A DNA stretch of 47,080 bases, taken from positions 1-47,080 of the forward strand of contig DEKX01000019.1 of the NCBI GenBank assembly GCA_002354095.1, written 5' to 3'. This DNA is from Prevotella sp. UBA2711. GTDB lineage: Bacteria; Bacteroidota; Bacteroidia; Bacteroidales; Bacteroidaceae. The position numbers were made by a program, and so were the translations under genes. Position 1 is the stretch's first letter. Each line of letters opens with the position of its first letter. Below, piece by piece: positions 26,672-36,319 of this stretch. The notes beneath the pieces are model-generated. The model saw nothing but the letters and a program-made list of their open reading frames with translations. It had not been told where the DNA came from and made no database searches.

Positions 26672-29600
26672 ATGATACAAGATATGAGTACTACATACGG
26701 ATATACAAAGCAAGTAGAAAGTAATCACCAAGGCTCTAAGCATACTCTAGCCATACTCATGAGTATGCTTAGAGTAAGCCTAGAAGCAGCCTGGAAGCAG
26801 CCTAGAGTATGGCTAGAGTATGCCTACAGCATGCTTATGACGACATTCTTGCGTCCTTTCAGTAGCAAGCGAGCAGAGCTCGAGCGACGTCTCGCCTCCG
26901 ACGAGATTACGGCTCGTCCCTCACGAGATTACGGCTCATGCCCGGCGAGATTACGGCTCGTCATGTCCCTGCTCCTAATGCTCACATTAGGAAGTGGGAA
27001 TGTGTGGGGACACAGTCCTGTTGAAATAACAACTGATACTAATGGGAATAGTACCATCGATGATAGCGAGAAGAAATTCTATCTGATTCAGACGAATGCG
27101 TTCCAGAGTTTCTACATAGCGCCTCAGTCTAATAATATTACGACCAATAATATACTTGGTAATGATATGCTGTGGTATTTTCTGGATGCAGGGGTTGAAG
27201 ATAATATTCAATATTACTATATCGTCAACAACAGTACGGGGAAATACATAAGTCATGGTGATGGTAACCAAAACAATAATACCAGCAGAGGTGTTCCATT
27301 GGTCGAAAAGAACCAATCCAATGATGAGAGCTGCAAATTCAGGCTCGATTTAAATGAAACCAAAGGAGAAGGCTTTTATAATATCAAAGTAAAAGGAAGC
27401 CCGACTTATTTTGCCTTAAACAAGAGAGGTGGCAGTGTGGTTACCACCAGCCCCATCCAATTGACAAGTAATCAGTATATCAATGATATCCACTCCTTGT
27501 GGAAGTTTATACCCTTTAATGGAACTTTTGTCTGGCCAACCCCTCCTTTCACACCATCAACTGATTTATATAAGCATTTTTACAAGATTCGTAATATACA
27601 AAACAACACATATTATGTATCTACTGACGCAACGCCAGACAAGGTGACCTATGCAAGTACCGAATCTGATCGCATGATATGGTATCTTAAAGAGGCTTCC
27701 TCAGATTCTTGGTTTAAATACTATTACATTATTAATCCTTCTTCAGGAGGCCGTTACATGTTTTATGACGGCACTGTTACCAATGGAAGTAACCAAACAA
27801 ATGCTGTCAGTGTAGAAGAGTATAATTCCGAAAATGAAGACCGTTATCAATTTGCTGTAATTCAGACAGCAAGAGGTGACGGAGAAAGCCGTGTTGAATG
27901 TTATGCCATTATACCCAAACTGCTTACAGATCAATTTTGGGGAAGCAATAGTATAGGTCTGGGCAGTGGGAGCATCGCTGACGGTGCCAATATGGGTATT
28001 ATATCTAGTAGAGGATCAAATAATACAGCCCAATGGAAATTTGAGATTACCGATTATAGCACAGCATGTGCCAACCCTGTTATTACTTTCTCCAACATAA
28101 CAGGAAAGGTAACCATAACTACAACTACCTCTAATCCATCCATCTATTATACCACAAACGGAACGGAGCCTTCGTCAACTAATGGCACATTGTATAGTGA
28201 ACCATTTGATGTAACAGAGGAGACCACCATTAAGGCTATTGTCACAAGAGCAGGTTTTATGGATTCAGGGGTAACAACTAAAACGATATATAAAGTCGCA
28301 ACTCCCTCTATTCAGGACAATGGCGACCATGCCGTTTCTATTACTACTGAAACAGAGGGAGCAACTATTTACTACACTATTGACGAGTCTGATCCTAATA
28401 CATTGTCTATAGTCTATTCTGGTCCATTGACAGAAAATATTTCGGGTGTAACAATTAAGGCGATAGCAGTTAAAGACGGAATGATAAATTCTGCCATTAG
28501 TTCAAATGCTGTAACGCTCAGTTGTGCTACTCCCGTTTTCACTAAGAACGACAACTATATTTCTATCAGTTGCCCATCTCCTTCAAGTGGAGTTACAATT
28601 TATTATACAAAGAACGGAGATGAACCTTCAACTGCAAGTACACCATACACAAGTCCTATCTCAGTTGAACCTGGTGATGTTATCAAAGCTATTGCCGTTG
28701 CTACAGGGTATAACAACTCTGAAGTAGCTACGAAAACGATACACAATGAGTTGACACCTACTGATGGGAAATATCTCATAACAAGTCAAACGGACTTTGA
28801 GGTATTTGTGGATATGGCCAGCACCACGGCTGGAGCAACTTATCATTATATCCTTCAAACAAATGTTGATGCAGGTTCTTCCATCACGATTCCTTTCTCT
28901 GGAACCTTTGACGGAGGTGGGTACACCATAAGTGGTCTGTCACACCCACTTTTCAACACCGTCAATGGCGGTGTGGTAAAGAATGTCATGCTTAAGAATG
29001 TCCAAATCAGCGGTAGCGGCAATGTGGGTGCTATTGCAGGAGAGGCAAGTGGATATACTCGTATCTACAACTGCGGTATCCTGCCAAGCAGCAATAAGTA
29101 TGAAAATGAAAGTTCATACGTATCAAGCTCTGATGGCTATTGCGGTGGCTTGGTAGGTTGGTTGAAGGATGACTCTCGTGTCATCAACTGTTTTAGCTAT
29201 GCAAACGTCAATGGTGGAACAGATGTGGCTGGTATTGTGGGACATAATGAAGCAGGATCAACTACAGCAGTTACTACAATAGAGGGTAAAGATTACTATT
29301 CAGACTTACGAACAGCTGTAGTGAATTGTATGTTCTATGGAAATATTACCAGCGGTACGAACAGATGGCCTGTTTATGGTGGAGCTAAGATGGCGAATAA
29401 TACAGCAACAGGTATCAACAACTACGATTTTTACCGTGCGGAAGCCAATTTAGGCTTGATAGACAACAATCATTACAACTGCTCTTTCCCCGCCAAAGAG
29501 GAATACCTCACGAAGTATGAATATTATCGCTATCTGCTTAATAGTAATCGCGAGCTTTGCGGCTGGTGGGTAGGTGCTCCTTCTGCACCAAGTACAATGA

Positions 29601-32600
29601 CTACCACAGAGGTACAGGCTGTACCTAAAGATGCCACCTTAATGGCAAAGTGGGTACTTGACCCCAGCATAGCACCATATCCGATACTTAAGCCAGCGGG
29701 TAAATATCCATCGGTTATCAATCAGGCTCCTGAGCCAGCAACTACTGCAACTGCTGCTGCCTCTGCGATGCGTATTGACTCCAGTACTAAGCAATGGGTT
29801 AATCGTGCTTCTTCCACGAATACCGAAATGGTTAATCCTAAGGCTGCTCCAAAAACAGATGGAAGTATTTTGGGCACTATTAAAGTGAATATTTCAGATG
29901 GAAGTAATTCCACAATCAGATACTGTGCTATTACCGCCATGGATATAGATAACAACGATTTCAGTTACGGCAAAATCCAGTTACCCTATTACAATAGTAT
30001 TTTCGGAAATCCCAATGGTACTAATTGGGCTGCTAAATATGGTGGTAACTACACTGACCAAGTGGTCGTTGGCTGGACAATATCATCCCCAACGGGAACA
30101 AATATTCCTTCTGAATCTGATAATTCGGGTACTGATGAAAATGGTATTGCTTATGACCATACTTATTCTACAGATTCAGAGTCTGGCTATAATTTTGCAG
30201 ACCGTTATTGTACAACAAAGGATGAAAATCGTGTCTTTGCTCAGGGCGGCTATTATTATGTGCCATACGGAGTGTCAGAAATAACGATTACTGCAAAATG
30301 GGCCACTGCAATCTATCTTGATAATGGTGCTGATCATAGTTATGACCGTGTCTATATGTCGTATCAGGGGGATAATAATGACCCGAACAACAACAAAGGT
30401 TTTCACTTCGCTCCAGCAGGTTCCCGCCCAACAACCCTTGGTAACAATAAAACGGTTCAAACAGCTTCTGTCTCAAGCAGGATCCCAGCCAATGGCAAAG
30501 TTTACGATAATGCGATAGTGCTTGTGGGTAATCATCAATATCGTGTAGGTGGGTCAGATATAGGAAATGCCTCCAAAGGATGCACTATTATAAGTGCTGA
30601 TTTCGATTTAGATGATGAGCCAGACAACTGTCTAATTTGGCAGTTGGGACAGGGAACTGGCCGACAAAGTATCGGTCCCTTCCGCTCAGATTTTCTACCC
30701 GTTATAGAAATGGGTATGGCCATGAAAGAGGACGGCTCTACACAATACTATTCATTGGGATGCTATCGTCCATTAGGACACTTTGAGGTAACGGAAACTT
30801 CTTTAATTCACTTTGGACAGTTCGAGTATGGAAACCTTAGTCGCACATTAGATGCACCTCTTATTCTAAATGGAGGCATCTACGACCAATATTGTAAAGG
30901 CACCAAAGCGCATGCGGATGCTGATGACCATATTGACTATATCATTTTGGGTGGTAATGTTTATCTGCCTTCGTTCACACCAGGAGCCCACGTTAATGAC
31001 AATGCCAATTTTCCTACCCGCCACTGTCCCGTTAATGTTATCGGAGGAAGAATCAATAACCTTTATCTGACAGGAAACTATAATAATAACGTTACACCGA
31101 ATTCAGACAACCCTCATTGTTATATAGATGGTGGCAACTTTAAACAAGTGGCGGCAGCTGCCAAGGAAGGTATTGATGGTGATGTCACATTCAAGGTTAA
31201 TCATTCCATTATTGAAGAATTCTATGGTGGTAGCACATTGGCAGATAAGCTTGTTACAGGTAAAATCGATGTCACTGTTGACAATAGCAAAATAACCAAA
31301 TATTGTGGCGGTCCTAAGTTTGGTAATATGACCTTGGATCCAGTTAATCCTGAGAACAATAAGACCGTTACTACCAATGCAACAGGTACAACCTTTGGCG
31401 TTTACTACGGTGGCGGAAACGGAGGAACGAGCTATGTGCAATATGCTTCAACAGATTACACTAATTCTAATGCCACGAGTAACTATAATTGGGACACAAC
31501 AGGAGGATTGAATGGCTATACTCCTAACACCTACCGCAGTGGTGGCAAAAACTATATGGCTGATTATGAGATGGAGATTGTCAACAGTTCAGCAGGTACT
31601 GATTCAAAGAAAGCGATTTTCCGAACCTATTTATATGCAGCCCAGTTCTCGGCTACTAATACAGGTCCTATTAAGAACTACCTTGCTGACTGTAAGGTGC
31701 TTACCAGTTTCTATGGCGGTGGAAACCTTGGTGGCGTAATAGGTGATGTAGAATCTAAACTTACCAATACAAGAGTTCAGGGCTCAGCCTTTGGCGCAGG
31801 CTATTCTGCGAGTGTCCCCGAGGTGACCATCTATGAAAAAACCAAGACGGCTCCCCAAATCAATGTTTATACCGGTATCATTACTCCTACCCCAGATCCG
31901 GATCCCACAAGCCAGAGCACGACCTATACTTGGTGTTACAAGAACAGCACTACCAATGTGGTTGTTCCATCGGGTGTTGTAATTCCTGATAATGTCGGTA
32001 CTGGTAACCCTACCTTTGAGTATGAAGGAAGAAAATACTTCTATACAGAGGAGTCGCTTGAAAACCTTGGAACCGTCACAGGAAAGGTGACCCTCACCAT
32101 CAATGGTAATACAGTAGCTGATGAGAATGGTAAGGTTATGAAGGTCGAGCACAGCGTTTATGGCGGTGGTGAGGAATCTGGTGTGGATGGTAATACCGAA
32201 GTGAATGTCACTGGCGGTACCATCGGTACTACCGGTCAGGGCGGTGCCGAGTATGGCAACGTCTTTGGCGGCGGTAAGGGTAAGGCTGATGATGTGACTG
32301 CTGGTATTGTGAAGGGTAGTACTACTGTTAGTATCAGTGGCTCGCCTACCATTCTGCATAATGTCTATGGCGGTGGTGCTTATGGTTCGGTAGGAACGTT
32401 CTCATACGATGCGACGACAGGATTCCCAACTAGTTGGACTACTACAGATAATAAAGGTAAGTGTTCTGTGTCCATCACTGGCGGTACCATCGGTACCACA
32501 GGTGATAATAATGGTATGGTGTTCGGTTCGTCACGTGGTTTGGAGGGCAACCCGTCAAATCCTAATGTCGATAAAATGGCTTGGGTGTATGATACGGATG

Positions 32601-35600
32601 TGACTATTGGAATCCAGAATGCACAATCGAATGCTACTCCTTGGATTAAGGGTTCTGTCTATGGCGGTGGTGAGAATGGGCATAATTTTCATGATGCTAA
32701 GGTGACTGTGCATAGTGGTACTATCGGTATTCTTGAGGGAGCTGAGATTATAGATGATAGAGGTACACCAGGCGATCCTTCCGATGATATTTCTTATACA
32801 GGTGCTCGCTTCCCTAACCGTGGTAATGTCTATGGTTCCGGTTGCGGTACGGATACCTATACAGGGACAGATAGTAAGACTTACTTCGACTTTAATGCCG
32901 GTATCGTGCGTGGTAATACTACAGTGTTGATAGACGGTGGCCATGTGGTACACAACGTCTATGGCGGTGGTGCTATGGGCTCGGTAGGCACTTATAACTT
33001 TGCTGATGCTGATTATCATACAGCTCATCCTGAAGTACCTGTTGGCAAACCGATTTCTTGCGCAGATGAAACCGGCACTTGTACTGTGACTGTTAGCGGA
33101 GGACAGATTGGTGTTACTGGTGCTAAGATGGCTGGATATGGCAAGGGAGGTCCTGATGACTTCGGTCATGTGTTTGGTGCCGGTCGTGGTGAGATGCATG
33201 ATCCTGACCAATATCCTAATGTGGAGACTTGTGCATTCTTTAACAAGACGATATTGAATATCAGTGGTACTGCCTTCCTGACTGGTTCTGTCTATGGTGG
33301 TAGTGAGAGTGGACACGTGCTGGGTGATACCGAAGTCAACATTTCCGGCGGACAGATTGGCTGTGGTAAAAATGCTACGAAGCCATACGGCTCTGATGTA
33401 TGGGCTGACAGCTATACCCCAACAGGAAGCGTAACAGAAAGTTTGGATTGTGCCAGCTGGCCCTTTGAATCGCCATTTGCACCTTACGATCCGTTTGCTA
33501 ATGCAACGGGCGACTTGGATAAGTATCCTAATGGACATTCAACGGATGGTGGCAGACTTGAGGCTTCCGATGGTCATACTTATTATGGCAATGTGTTTGG
33601 TGGTGGTTCGGGTAGTGTGCCTTATTTCGACGAAACCGAAGACATCAGTAAATATCTGAGCACGGCAGGTAGCGTTGAGGGTAAGACCACTATCAATATC
33701 TCTGGCGGACACATCATCACGAATGTCTATGGTGGTTGTGAGTCTACCAATGTGAAGGGCTCTGCTACCATCACGATGACAGGTGGTACCGTAGGTGTGC
33801 CACGTACCGTTGCTCAAATTGTAGCACATCCTAATACGGGCTACATCTTTGGTGCCGGTAAGGGTGACCAGCGTATCTTCTTCAACAAGGAGACGAATGT
33901 GGACCGTACTGCAGTCAACATCGAGGGTGGTAGAGTCTATGGTTCCATCTTTGGCGGTGGTGAGGATGGTCACGTATTCCAGAATGCGATAGTGAACATC
34001 GGTAAGGCTGATACAGAAGGGCCAACGATTGGCACATCGGGTACCTCGTACGTAGATGGTAATGTGTTCGGTGGTGGCCGTGGCTTCGGTGGTGAGGCGT
34101 TGACAGCTGGTAATATCGGTGGTTCTATCGAACTGAACATCAAGAGCGGTAAGATACTGGGCTCCGTCTATGGCGGCGGTCGTCTTGGATCGGTAGGATA
34201 TGGTCTCTATCTGGTGGATGAAGAGATAGAAGAAGGAGGGGAAAAGATAAAGCCTTATGGTATCTTGCGTCCAAACGACAAGTACGACGGCTCTTATCCG
34301 AACCCAAGTACGCAAGAAGCTTCTGTTTATTACGATAAAGGTCGTGGCTACATCACCATTAACATCACAGGTGGTACCATTGGTAACGATCATGAATACA
34401 TCTATAATCCAACCACTGAGCAGAAGGCTGCTATACCAAACACGACCTTCGACTATCAGAACCATCTGCAATATACCAAGGGTGGTAATGTGTTTACGGG
34501 CGGTATGGGACGACTCTACGCGCTGGATAATACGACATTGCTTCCATTGTGGCCAAAACTCGGTAAGTGTAAGGGAACGACATTGAACATGACTGGAGGT
34601 ACTGTCAAGAGCAGTATTTATGGTGGTGGCGAGATTGGTGCTGTGGCTGAGAATGCGACGGTGAATGTCAATGGTGGTACTGTAGGTACGAAGGTCGTTG
34701 ATCCGAATGATGCTACCAAGTATTACTACTTCGGCAGTGTATTCGGTGGCGGTAAGGGTAGTGTAGATAATATCACATATCCTAGCACTACTCCGGAAGC
34801 CGACAAGATTCCTATCAGTGAGGCTGGAACGACAGGAGGTAATGTGGCTGTTAATTTGAATGAAGGTGTAGCAGAGAATAAGAAGGGTGCTATCGTTAGT
34901 CAAGTATTTGGTTGCAACGATATGAACGGATCGCCTAAGGGCACTGTTACCGTACACGTCTATGCTACACAGAATGCAGATAAAGCCAATATCAGTACCA
35001 AACCAGATAAGGATAAGGATACATACGATGTAATGGCTGTCTATGGCGGTGGTAATTTGGCAGCTTATGAGCCGACAGATTTGTCGACAGGTAAGACTAA
35101 TGTCATCATCGATGGCTGCGGTCTAACCAGCGTACGTCAGGTGTATGGTGGCGGTAACGCTGCATCCACACCTGCTACCGATGTCGAGATTAATGGTTCT
35201 TACGAGATACTGGAACTCTTCGGAGGCGGTAATGGTGCTGACAAGCTGCCAACAGGTGCAGACAACCCGGGTGCTAACGTAGGTTATAAGGATTATCACT
35301 TGGTAGAGAATGCCCCTGCTTATGCCACGAAGGAGGCCAGAACAGAAGGTGCAGCTTTTGCTCCCTATCGCTATGGCACAGGTGAAGCTACTGTCAACAT
35401 CAAGGGTGGAACGATTCACCGTGTGTTTGGTGGCTCGAATACAAAGGGTAATGTGCGTAAGACGGCATTGACACTGCTTGAGGAATTGCAGAGTGGGGGC
35501 GTTCCGGTTTGTCCGTTCCATGTGGATGAGGCTTACGGTGGTGGCAAGAGTGCACCGATGGATGCTGAGGCACAGTTGCACATGGCTTGTATCCCTGGCT

Positions 35601-36319
35601 TGAAGGAAGCATACGGTGGTGCTGAGGCTGCGGATATCCAGGGTGATGTTACGCTGAATATCACTAATGGAACTTTCGACCGCGTGTTTGGTGGTAATAA
35701 TATCAGTGGAACAATTCGTGGCTCCATCAAGGTAAATATCGAAGAAGTGGGCTGTAAGCCTATCATCATCGGTGAACTCTATGGAGGCGGCAACCAGGCA
35801 GGTTATTCAGTATATGGTTATGATGGTGATGGCAAACCCATTGAATCAGGTAACACACCGCTTTTTGCTGACCCAGTGGTGAATGTCCGTTCCTTTACCA
35901 GTATCGGCTCAGTGTATGGTGGCGGATATGGTGAAACGGCTGTGATGGTAGGTAATCCTACGGTGAATATCAATGTCGGTATGGGTGGACAGACGAATCA
36001 TGATGCGGCAGAGATTCCCGAGGGGACTAAACTGTCGGATACATATCCGATTCCTTCACACATAAAAGGCAAGATAGGTGCTATCAATAATGTCTATGGC
36101 GGTGGTAATGCTGCCAAGGTGCTTGGTGATGCGACTGTCAATATCGGTGTAACGGATGCGGAGACACTTACTACCGTTACCAATGACCCGGCAACACCGG
36201 TGGACGAAAGTAAGTTGACAGTCGTAGGCGCTGACATTCGTGGCAATGTCTATGGCGGTGGCAACAATGCGGAAGTGACGGGTGATACTAATGTCACGAT
36301 AGGAAAGAAGAATGAGTAA
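26672..36319 (+). CDS. Second giant YGGG-repeat protein, no visible T9SS domain
   Basis: 3215 aa if started at ATG 26672, 3 bp after the first giant gene. The first 97 residues are repeat-derived and basic, followed by a signal-like core (MSLLLMLTLGSGNVWG). Start at ATG 26963 is the alternative and would leave 294 bp non-coding. Two trefoil-like repeats (about 130-290 and 300-465; YYYIVNNSTGKYI, KYYYIINPSSGGRYM) are followed by three chitobiase/beta-hexosaminidase C-terminal (CHB_HEX_C_1-like) repeats (about 465-690; IYYTTNGTEPSS, IYYTKNGDEPST). A GLUG-like segment follows (about 720-800), then YGGG repeats from about 1510 to the very end (GNVYGGGNNAEVTGDTNVTI). No C-terminal sorting domain is visible. 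Probable cell-surface or secreted solenoid protein with glycan-binding-type N-terminal modules; function inferred. Confidence 0.75.
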   Translation: MIQDMSTTYGYTKQVESNHQGSKHTLAILMSMLRVSLEAAWKQPRVWLEYAYSMLMTTFLRPFSSKRAELERRLASDEITARPSRDYGSCPARLRLVMSLLLMLTLGSGNVWGHSPVEITTDTNGNSTIDDSEKKFYLIQTNAFQSFYIAPQSNNITTNNILGNDMLWYFLDAGVEDNIQYYYIVNNSTGKYISHGDGNQNNNTSRGVPLVEKNQSNDESCKFRLDLNETKGEGFYNIKVKGSPTYFALNKRGGSVVTTSPIQLTSNQYINDIHSLWKFIPFNGTFVWPTPPFTPSTDLYKHFYKIRNIQNNTYYVSTDATPDKVTYASTESDRMIWYLKEASSDSWFKYYYIINPSSGGRYMFYDGTVTNGSNQTNAVSVEEYNSENEDRYQFAVIQTARGDGESRVECYAIIPKLLTDQFWGSNSIGLGSGSIADGANMGIISSRGSNNTAQWKFEITDYSTACANPVITFSNITGKVTITTTTSNPSIYYTTNGTEPSSTNGTLYSEPFDVTEETTIKAIVTRAGFMDSGVTTKTIYKVATPSIQDNGDHAVSITTETEGATIYYTIDESDPNTLSIVYSGPLTENISGVTIKAIAVKDGMINSAISSNAVTLSCATPVFTKNDNYISISCPSPSSGVTIYYTKNGDEPSTASTPYTSPISVEPGDVIKAIAVATGYNNSEVATKTIHNELTPTDGKYLITSQTDFEVFVDMASTTAGATYHYILQTNVDAGSSITIPFSGTFDGGGYTISGLSHPLFNTVNGGVVKNVMLKNVQISGSGNVGAIAGEASGYTRIYNCGILPSSNKYENESSYVSSSDGYCGGLVGWLKDDSRVINCFSYANVNGGTDVAGIVGHNEAGSTTAVTTIEGKDYYSDLRTAVVNCMFYGNITSGTNRWPVYGGAKMANNTATGINNYDFYRAEANLGLIDNNHYNCSFPAKEEYLTKYEYYRYLLNSNRELCGWWVGAPSAPSTMTTTEVQAVPKDATLMAKWVLDPSIAPYPILKPAGKYPSVINQAPEPATTATAAASAMRIDSSTKQWVNRASSTNTEMVNPKAAPKTDGSILGTIKVNISDGSNSTIRYCAITAMDIDNNDFSYGKIQLPYYNSIFGNPNGTNWAAKYGGNYTDQVVVGWTISSPTGTNIPSESDNSGTDENGIAYDHTYSTDSESGYNFADRYCTTKDENRVFAQGGYYYVPYGVSEITITAKWATAIYLDNGADHSYDRVYMSYQGDNNDPNNNKGFHFAPAGSRPTTLGNNKTVQTASVSSRIPANGKVYDNAIVLVGNHQYRVGGSDIGNASKGCTIISADFDLDDEPDNCLIWQLGQGTGRQSIGPFRSDFLPVIEMGMAMKEDGSTQYYSLGCYRPLGHFEVTETSLIHFGQFEYGNLSRTLDAPLILNGGIYDQYCKGTKAHADADDHIDYIILGGNVYLPSFTPGAHVNDNANFPTRHCPVNVIGGRINNLYLTGNYNNNVTPNSDNPHCYIDGGNFKQVAAAAKEGIDGDVTFKVNHSIIEEFYGGSTLADKLVTGKIDVTVDNSKITKYCGGPKFGNMTLDPVNPENNKTVTTNATGTTFGVYYGGGNGGTSYVQYASTDYTNSNATSNYNWDTTGGLNGYTPNTYRSGGKNYMADYEMEIVNSSAGTDSKKAIFRTYLYAAQFSATNTGPIKNYLADCKVLTSFYGGGNLGGVIGDVESKLTNTRVQGSAFGAGYSASVPEVTIYEKTKTAPQINVYTGIITPTPDPDPTSQSTTYTWCYKNSTTNVVVPSGVVIPDNVGTGNPTFEYEGRKYFYTEESLENLGTVTGKVTLTINGNTVADENGKVMKVEHSVYGGGEESGVDGNTEVNVTGGTIGTTGQGGAEYGNVFGGGKGKADDVTAGIVKGSTTVSISGSPTILHNVYGGGAYGSVGTFSYDATTGFPTSWTTTDNKGKCSVSITGGTIGTTGDNNGMVFGSSRGLEGNPSNPNVDKMAWVYDTDVTIGIQNAQSNATPWIKGSVYGGGENGHNFHDAKVTVHSGTIGILEGAEIIDDRGTPGDPSDDISYTGARFPNRGNVYGSGCGTDTYTGTDSKTYFDFNAGIVRGNTTVLIDGGHVVHNVYGGGAMGSVGTYNFADADYHTAHPEVPVGKPISCADETGTCTVTVSGGQIGVTGAKMAGYGKGGPDDFGHVFGAGRGEMHDPDQYPNVETCAFFNKTILNISGTAFLTGSVYGGSESGHVLGDTEVNISGGQIGCGKNATKPYGSDVWADSYTPTGSVTESLDCASWPFESPFAPYDPFANATGDLDKYPNGHSTDGGRLEASDGHTYYGNVFGGGSGSVPYFDETEDISKYLSTAGSVEGKTTINISGGHIITNVYGGCESTNVKGSATITMTGGTVGVPRTVAQIVAHPNTGYIFGAGKGDQRIFFNKETNVDRTAVNIEGGRVYGSIFGGGEDGHVFQNAIVNIGKADTEGPTIGTSGTSYVDGNVFGGGRGFGGEALTAGNIGGSIELNIKSGKILGSVYGGGRLGSVGYGLYLVDEEIEEGGEKIKPYGILRPNDKYDGSYPNPSTQEASVYYDKGRGYITINITGGTIGNDHEYIYNPTTEQKAAIPNTTFDYQNHLQYTKGGNVFTGGMGRLYALDNTTLLPLWPKLGKCKGTTLNMTGGTVKSSIYGGGEIGAVAENATVNVNGGTVGTKVVDPNDATKYYYFGSVFGGGKGSVDNITYPSTTPEADKIPISEAGTTGGNVAVNLNEGVAENKKGAIVSQVFGCNDMNGSPKGTVTVHVYATQNADKANISTKPDKDKDTYDVMAVYGGGNLAAYEPTDLSTGKTNVIIDGCGLTSVRQVYGGGNAASTPATDVEINGSYEILELFGGGNGADKLPTGADNPGANVGYKDYHLVENAPAYATKEARTEGAAFAPYRYGTGEATVNIKGGTIHRVFGGSNTKGNVRKTALTLLEELQSGGVPVCPFHVDEAYGGGKSAPMDAEAQLHMACIPGLKEAYGGAEAADIQGDVTLNITNGTFDRVFGGNNISGTIRGSIKVNIEEVGCKPIIIGELYGGGNQAGYSVYGYDGDGKPIESGNTPLFADPVVNVRSFTSIGSVYGGGYGETAVMVGNPTVNINVGMGGQTNHDAAEIPEGTKLSDTYPIPSHIKGKIGAINNVYGGGNAAKVLGDATVNIGVTDAETLTTVTNDPATPVDESKLTVVGADIRGNVYGGGNNAEVTGDTNVTIGKKNE
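26734..26843 (+). repeat. 11-bp tandem array with inverted half, at head of the second giant gene
   Basis: About ten 11-bp units, e.g. GCTTAGAGTAA, GCCTAGAAGCA, GCCTGGAAGCA, GCCTAGAGTAT, GGCTAGAGTAT, GCCTACAGCAT. The first units are the reverse complement of the rest, producing a perfect 19-bp inverted repeat (26740-26758 with 26805-26823) and a 14-bp one (26734-26747 with 26761-26774). The array has no stop in the giant-gene frame. Confidence 0.8.
26901..26961 (+). repeat. 17-bp repeat on a 22-bp period, three copies
   Basis: Copies of ACGAGATTACGGCTCGT begin at 26901, 26923 and 26945 (the second ends CTCA, the third begins GCGAG), each separated by 5 variable bases. Because 22 is not a multiple of 3, the three copies are read in three frames, as DEITAR, SRDYGS and ARLRLV. 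The same repeat and period occur in the TolC gene at 43203. Confidence 0.85.

Noticed and set aside
26901..26961. Reading the 22-bp arrays as a CRISPR array
   Set aside because: Only three 17-bp units with 5-bp gaps; spacers are far too short, the array is in a coding frame and no cas gene is present.
32555..34957. Two abutting long minus-strand frames (327 and 472 codons) inside the second giant gene
   Set aside because: Same cause: repeat codon bias removes stops on the opposite strand. Composition is Thr/Ile-rich with no recognisable domain or start context.
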